From NCBI GenBank assembly GCA_936450465.1, contig OW388290.1, forward strand, positions 22,557,457 to 22,621,456: DNA of 64,000 nt, given 5' to 3'. Position numbers and translations under genes: made by a program. Source of the DNA: Gibbula magus (taxonomy: Eukaryota; Mollusca; Gastropoda; Trochida; Trochidae). This document shows, piece after piece, positions 57,813-64,000 of this stretch (positions are counted from its first letter, which is position 1; the number at the start of each line of letters is the position of its first letter). The notes under the pieces were generated by a model. The model was not told the DNA's origin and did not search any database. It saw nothing but the letters and a program-made list of their open reading frames with translations.

Positions 57813-60449
57813 CTGCAGGTTTCAACAGTAAGTCACTACAAATAAGTATTTTCTTTATATATTAGCTGTTCAATGTTTAAGGATGGTTAACTTGTGACTG
57901 TGTAAATGTTTCATTTTAAATTAGTGAAACCTTCCACAAAATGAGTATATTTTAACAACTTTTGTCATACTATCTGTTACATACCTGAAATGAGTTTATT
58001 GTGTTAATCTATGAGAATGAATCTCCACAAGATTGAATTGATAGTTGACTTTATCCCAAAAAGCATAGTTCATGTATTTGTTTCATACATTTATTGCTTA
58101 GATACATGTATTTAGTGGCGTTAATTAAGTATGCATGTAGCGCCTTAAAATAGTTCAGGTTGTCAACTGAGTTCTCAGTAATGTGTATTTATTAGACATT
58201 AGACATCCCTTCCTCTTCACCAAACATAGTTAAAACCGAGTTAGGTATCATCCCATATACTAACAGAATTAGTATCCGTGTCCATGTCGCTATTACAAGA
58301 TAAATAGCTTTTACATGAATAATAAACCACTTACACAAGATAATAAAGTGACAGTCAGGGATCGTTTACTTGAGTGTGATGAAGTTGTGGAAGACATTCA
58401 CAGTTGTATTAATGATTAATGAAGTCATTTGTGTGATATAAGATATTGTCTTCCCAAGTGCTTAGTCATAATGTAATGGTTGAAAGTTAGTATTTGGTTA
58501 TAACGTTTATGCAAGGAAATCAATTGATTCACATGTTTACACTCACAAAACATATGTAAATCAAATAATTATGATCATCTGCCAAGAACGTCTTGGACGT
58601 TTTGAATACTTCATTAGGATGATGTCATTTTTCAAGCTCATTTTCAAACAAATCAATCATCTACGTCACGGGTCGGGCTAAACTTATTGGATTAAAGGTA
58701 GTTTGTGAAGCTTTTGTAAGGTTGTTTGAACGTCAATAAAACAGCTTAATGAGTGTCCTGATACACTACAGAACAGATGTGTGTCGCAATGTTCTAGGGA
58801 GGAAACAGTTTAGTATATCTTAATTATTCTCTTTATTGGCGTAATTACCATCTAAAGCATGTCGGGCAGGGTATTTGTCACATGTGGCTTACCCATTTAA
58901 ATAATGTCTTGGAAAATGCTCCTTAAATTGTTTTTATCCTTATCAAAAGGACTGAAATATATTTGCATCATGTGGTAGCTACATTGTATGCATCACTTCA
59001 TCAACGTGCACTCAACAAGGTACAAGATCAACCTGAACAACGATGATGTAATCATTGCATATTCTTAGTCCTACATCTGTCACTTAGAAATCATCAGTGA
59101 CACGTTATTTCACCAGGTAAATTATGTAGAAACCATACTATAAAAATAAGTACATATAGGAGGACAGTAATGTAGATTGCTTTTTTGTTGATGAATCGGA
59201 ATAAAAACTGCATTCAGGTTTAGGTAATATCAGAAGTCGTCGTTGAACATCTCATATATTCTATGAAATTGTAATGGTGTTGGGACATCAATTAAGTATC
59301 AGTTAAGTATGAACCTTGAGACATTTATCGAATCACTTCACTCACATAGTATTATATTGCCTTTGTCCTCACGCGTTTATAACATCAATCTGTTCAGTAA
59401 ATATTGTAACAGATTTAGTTATGGATATCATCCCAAGCATAAACAATTAATATTCACTGTTCAACGTTAGAACTTAATCAGGAATTTGTCAATGTCAGTA
59501 TCACTGGCTGGGTAGCAAAGATAAAGTTTCATTAACCTTTTCCAACACACTTAAGGTGTCAACTCCTAGACTCTTGTTATATAAAACAAAATAGGTATAT
59601 TGATTGATTTGATATTGGACAATGATGTCCGCAGACAAAACCTGAAATATTTCATCATAACAGAAACATAACAAAACAGTTGTCCGTCATTGAACTCTTA
59701 ACTTATAATTTTAACTATAAAAGTCAAACATGAATGCCAACATGTATGATGTGTCTGGAGCTTCTTGGTTGCTGAAAAGCAAAGACAGTCACATTGCGGG
59801 CCTATCCTCCATTGTGTAAGCTTTAAAATGCTTTCGCCAAGAAAATTCCAGACGTAACATCGGTAAACAGTAGGTCTTTGGAACATAAATAAGGGCATTG
59901 TGTCTTCTTCCAGAACAGCTTGAATCCAGGGGAAATTGTTTACATACTAATATTGGATAACAGATAATCAAATTGGGCGAATTTGTGTGATAAGACTACT
60001 CAATGTCAAGCTGGAGTAGATATTGAACTGTGGATCATATATTTACACATTAAAATGGTTCAAGAGCATAACTTGTACATAGCATGTTTATGTTTTATAA
60101 AAAAAATAGTTGAACTCGGTCAATCGTTTTTAGTCATGGCAATGTTCCCGCAAAGCAGATATACAATGGAAAATGTTGATCATTCTAAAATCAATCTTCT
60201 GTAACATTCAATCATCCTGTGTGAATTGCTTAAAATAAGGCTCAATTCTATTATCCTTTCTTATGAGTGCATTAAATCATATAATCCTAATGTACAAAAA
60301 CTGTAAAATTATAATCCTCATTAGAGAATGGAAGTAATCAGTTACCTTAAATTAAAAGAGTTATGATAATCATTTGATTAATACATAATTATTCCTACTT
60401 AGGGTTCCTCCCGTACTTTTTAAAATAATGTTTCATGAAATAAAGAGTT
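57813..60449. other. Non-coding AT-rich stretch
   Basis: Small overlapping ORFs at 59.7-60.2 kb have no recognisable domains. No repeats or RNA genes are identified. Confidence 0.45.
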
Positions 60450-63400
60450 CATACAACATTAGAAAGGTGGCGTATGTATTACCATCCTCAGCTTTAGGTT
60501 TTAAGAAAGGGCTAAGAAAAGAGATTTCACAAACATACGAAATGTATAGAGAAAGAGATAAAAGAGGCGATTTATTAAATTCTCATTTAATGGCAATCTA
60601 AAGAAGGAGATTAACCATGACACTGTGTAATAAAATTAGAAATATCAATATATGTATTAAAACTCAGTTACTCCAAGATTATTTATAAGGCAAAACTAAC
60701 AACAATTGTTTTTCAACAACGAATGACTTTTTGCAAATTCATGGAATTGCGAAGTAATGATAATCTAATTATTCCCAACTGAGATATTCATCATTTCAAA
60801 TGGAACTTCTATACAACTCAATCGCTCAAACAAAGCAAACATCAAATGGAAAGATCAACAATAAAACATTCAAGATGAAACTGATTCAAACTTGCAAGTA
60901 CTCGGCTAATTTAAAGCAGAACTTTGACGAGATATGTGCAACGATCAAATTAAAGGGCGTTAAAATTGCAGATATCTTGAACGAACACCCATGTGGGATT
61001 TAAAGAAAATAGTTTCATTTCAGGCATTTGCGAAATGTAAAAATCATATAAAGATAATGGTGACTCGTGGTGTGGCAAATAAGATATGGCTGATGTGATT
61101 CCTTCACCTTAGCTTGAATAATATCAGAGTTTGTGAATGGAATCCCTAAACAACACTGAGAAATAGATTTGAAAATAGGAGGCTTTATTGAAAGTATCTC
61201 AGCGTTACTATTTGGCAACTGGTTTGGTATATTGGGCATAGAGGGACTGTTAACTTAGTGATCCTGTTTTTGAGAATTAATATTGGATTGATGTAGAAAC
61301 TGGTTTTACATAGTGATGTCATTATGTTAATATGTTTGCACAGAACCATGGATATATTGGAAGTAAGAACGCAAATTGTACACTTTTCATTGAACTTCAC
61401 GGGAAGTGTGAAAATAAGCTGTCTTGATGGACGTCTTTCCTTCAAACTCTCAATCGCCAAGACAAATGAAAGATGTATTGCTGTAGGATATTACGACACG
61501 CTACTGCAGCACTTCAGCCGAGATTATATTACTACTAAACTGGTGTATACATGAAGTTGAAATACTGACAACACTCAACATTTACGATGAATGCACTTTT
61601 GAAATATAGACAGCAATTCCTATGGACTACTAGATATTATTGTTTCTTGCTTATCCGGTATTTACTATCTATGTTCATTCGACAATGGAGTCAGTGAAGG
61701 TAACCCTCGAAAACTGGGTCAACACAACCCTGAGCATGCGCAATCACACAACTCCTCGGAGACCTTAGCTCTTACCTCCAAACGTTTATATGTTGACTAT
61801 TCTCTACTGATTATCACTTCAATAAAACCTCTGCAACGAACATATATTTAGAACCTGTACTTGAAAAGGAAAGGGATCATTTACATTATCAAATGCGTGA
61901 TAATTACCCAGTATCTATGAACAGAATGTGGTTTTTATATGGTGGTGCAGTCCGTATGTCTGTTCATCCGAAAATGTTAAATCAACTCCTTGTGTAAACA
62001 TGCTTTGGATATATGTCTGTGATGCGCATATCAAACCTTCGACCATTGACATAAAGCACTTGACAATCCCATTGCAGACTGAATGAAACTCGTCCATACT
62101 CTCTACATACTATGGATACTTTGATTAACAAAATGCATATTTTTTTATTGTGAATAACATTTTTTCTGAGTTTAAAATTTCAGACGTAAGTTAAACGTTA
62201 AACTTTTGATTAATTAGTGACAAGCCTTTGATACTTGATATGTTTATTCCTTGTCATATGATCATTAAAATAAGGTCAAATGTTTACCATTTCAACATTA
62301 TATAGCCAATAGTATAAACCTACGAAATAAAGCTTCCATGTGATATACAAGATATTATTATCGACAGTTTATATGCTGTGCTCTTCAAGTGGATCTACAG
62401 GGCATATACAAGTACACACATTTGATTGATAACCCCTAACATGTTAAGAATGATGTAAATGTGTGAAGAATCAGGGACATTTATTGATTTTAACATATAA
62501 TATGTCGTATATGTAGATGAACAGTTGTGTTTTATCAAAATTTATTTCGGAAAATAAACAACTTAAAATTAAACTTAAACACATTTTTAATACCACATAT
62601 TATTATCAGTTGATAACTAAACACCTGCACTGTTCAGAATGCACTTATTTCTGAACTTTCCTTATCTATATTTCGTAATCTTTCACCACAAAATAACGAT
62701 GCTACATATAGCTGCGAGTTCGGTAAACGATATCTAAACAAGAACTTATTAAATGAATTTACATTTCCAATTGGATGTTTGAACATCACTTTAACATGTT
62801 TTAATTTAAAATTGGTTAACATGAAATGCGTACTATCAACGTTTCCAAATAAATGTTTAATCTTCAATTACACCACACTTATATGTTGCCCTTAGCTCTA
62901 TGCTTAGTCGCTATAACAACAAATCAGAATTATGGGGTTTAGTAATTGCATGTTGTATCTACAACCATGGACATGTCCGCCATAAATGTTCTTCGTTCAT
63001 ACAGAAATACCTTGCAATACAAATGAGATTGTATATTGAAAATATTTAAAAAAACAAAGAAACAACATTAATTGTCTTCAGTCAATTTAGTAATATCATA
63101 TTATCATCTAATAAAGGTTGAGGATAGAAATATGATTTTGTAAAGCCTATAAACGCTTTGGCGATAATATGTGTATCATCTTCGATCTCTTCATTCCTAT
63201 AATTATGTATTTTCGTTTCTTCCCTATTCTCAAGTAAGAAGGCTCATACAACTACCTTAATTAAATTCAGTTTCTTTTCTTAATACATTACGCATTCAAC
63301 CGTCTTCTTCCTGCACAGAGTACATTCTCCATTCAGCGAAACAAATTGAATATAAACAGAAAAAGGGGTTAAGCCTCGTGCACAATGTCACAACCACGTC

Positions 63401-64000
63401 ATTTCCTACCGACCCTCCAACCACACGTCACAGTGTTTCCTCTGACAATCTAACACTGTGAAGGCGATATGGGGACAGATGTCGGTGATTTGTTTCATGT
63501 TTTTGTGCTAATCAAAAGTCTACAGAAATACCATGAAAAGCTGAAATAAGCAATAACAAGAGTTGAACAAAATATCTTGTGAGTGCACAGGAACTTAATC
63601 TATCTTCATCAATATCCTTTCATTGGAATCTCGTGTGGCAGGACAGATCATTTCTAATATGGCTTCAGGGTCTTAGTTGTTAAATGAATTGCACTTCTTT
63701 GTTATCTCAAGGTTCGAGTAAATGGATGAAACATAAACATCTTTGTAATCATCATTGAAACATAAACTGTCCTGCTTATTTGTTAGACCCTGTATTTGCT
63801 TTATCACTTTCAAGGCAACACGGGTTTTAATTGTTTCTATTGTCTATTGAAAACAAAAAATATAACTAATAGAATAAAGACATTGTATAGACTTACTGGC
63901 AAGTATTTTGACAGATTAACGTCAATATATCCCGTGGCAAGTTTCAGGCAAAGTGTTAAAGGACAAATGAATCGTCTGTTAGGCAGAACTAATGAATTAA
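60450..64000 (+). repeat. Segmental duplication block B (cut by the window end)
   Basis: Shorter partner of the block at 46.8-55 kb, same orientation, with homology still running at the last bases (AGGCAGAACTAATGAATT against 54974). It lacks the LINE end, MITEs, TA fold-back and 880-bp TIR element present in the other block. No gene is recognised inside. Confidence 0.8.
63233..63565. other. Conserved island B (unknown function)
   Basis: Partner of the island at 54.24-54.57 kb. Differences cluster in AATTCAGTTTCTTTTCTTAA (63266-63285), the AAGCCTCGTG joint (63371-63380) and beyond 63482, leaving two identical runs of 84 and 102 bases. Confidence 0.6.

Noticed and set aside
61324..61554. Plus-strand ORF in block B (DILEVRTQIVHFSLNFTGSV)
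   Set aside because: The frame is not conserved in block A, where the matching sequence is disrupted.

Overview
The window looks like repeat-rich, gene-poor nuclear DNA from a mollusc, probably a gastropod. Evidence seen directly: a two-exon neuropeptide-type GPCR with a 9.6 kb GT-AG intron, long AT-rich non-coding stretches, many lineage-typical transposable elements (tRNA-derived SINEs, APE-type LINEs, a gypsy-type LTR element, several TIR/MITE families) and microsatellites. The gastropod assignment rests on SINE architecture I associate with gastropods and is inference.

Layout. 1-2440: a decayed, intronless, multi-domain gene of a multi-copy invertebrate family (conserved DGIGGTLKR segment, OTU/vertnin-like segment, C-terminal PYPG segment). 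It is broken by frameshifts, contains an acidic 30-bp minisatellite and a 41-base piece matching 18S rRNA. 4.7-7.75 kb: a large LINE ORF2 on the minus strand with a complete RT, followed by a hAT-like MITE. 10.5-17 kb: a graveyard of nested elements, namely LINE 3' and 5' ends (the latter with a 2A-like peptide), and a gypsy gag-protease remnant split by a TTAA-flanked MITE. 18.69-19.26 kb: a 576-bp element with 96-bp TIRs and an 8-bp target duplication that carries the start of a RecQ-like helicase gene. This is the best candidate for something little described.

20-31.3 kb: an old tandem duplication (two units of about 5.3-5.9 kb), later invaded by a SINE and MITEs. 32.06-32.37 kb: a SINE with a perfect 14-bp target duplication. 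33.9-45.4 kb: the only convincing intact gene, a 360-residue rhodopsin-family receptor of the NPY/RYamide-luqin/leucokinin/GPR83-like group, with a TATA-like promoter, a uORF, an optimal Kozak start, and a poly(A) signal. Its intron holds a 29-bp minisatellite (40.3-41.25 kb) and other repeats. 46.8-55 kb and 60.45-64 kb: a pair of diverged, collinear duplicated blocks. Within otherwise diverged flanks they share 84-bp and 102-bp runs that are 100% identical, which suggests constraint or conversion. 57.75 kb: a possible terminal exon on the minus strand with a nearby poly(A) signal.

Apart from the receptor gene, almost everything recognisable is mobile-element or duplication debris. No prokaryotic features, CRISPR arrays or operons are present.
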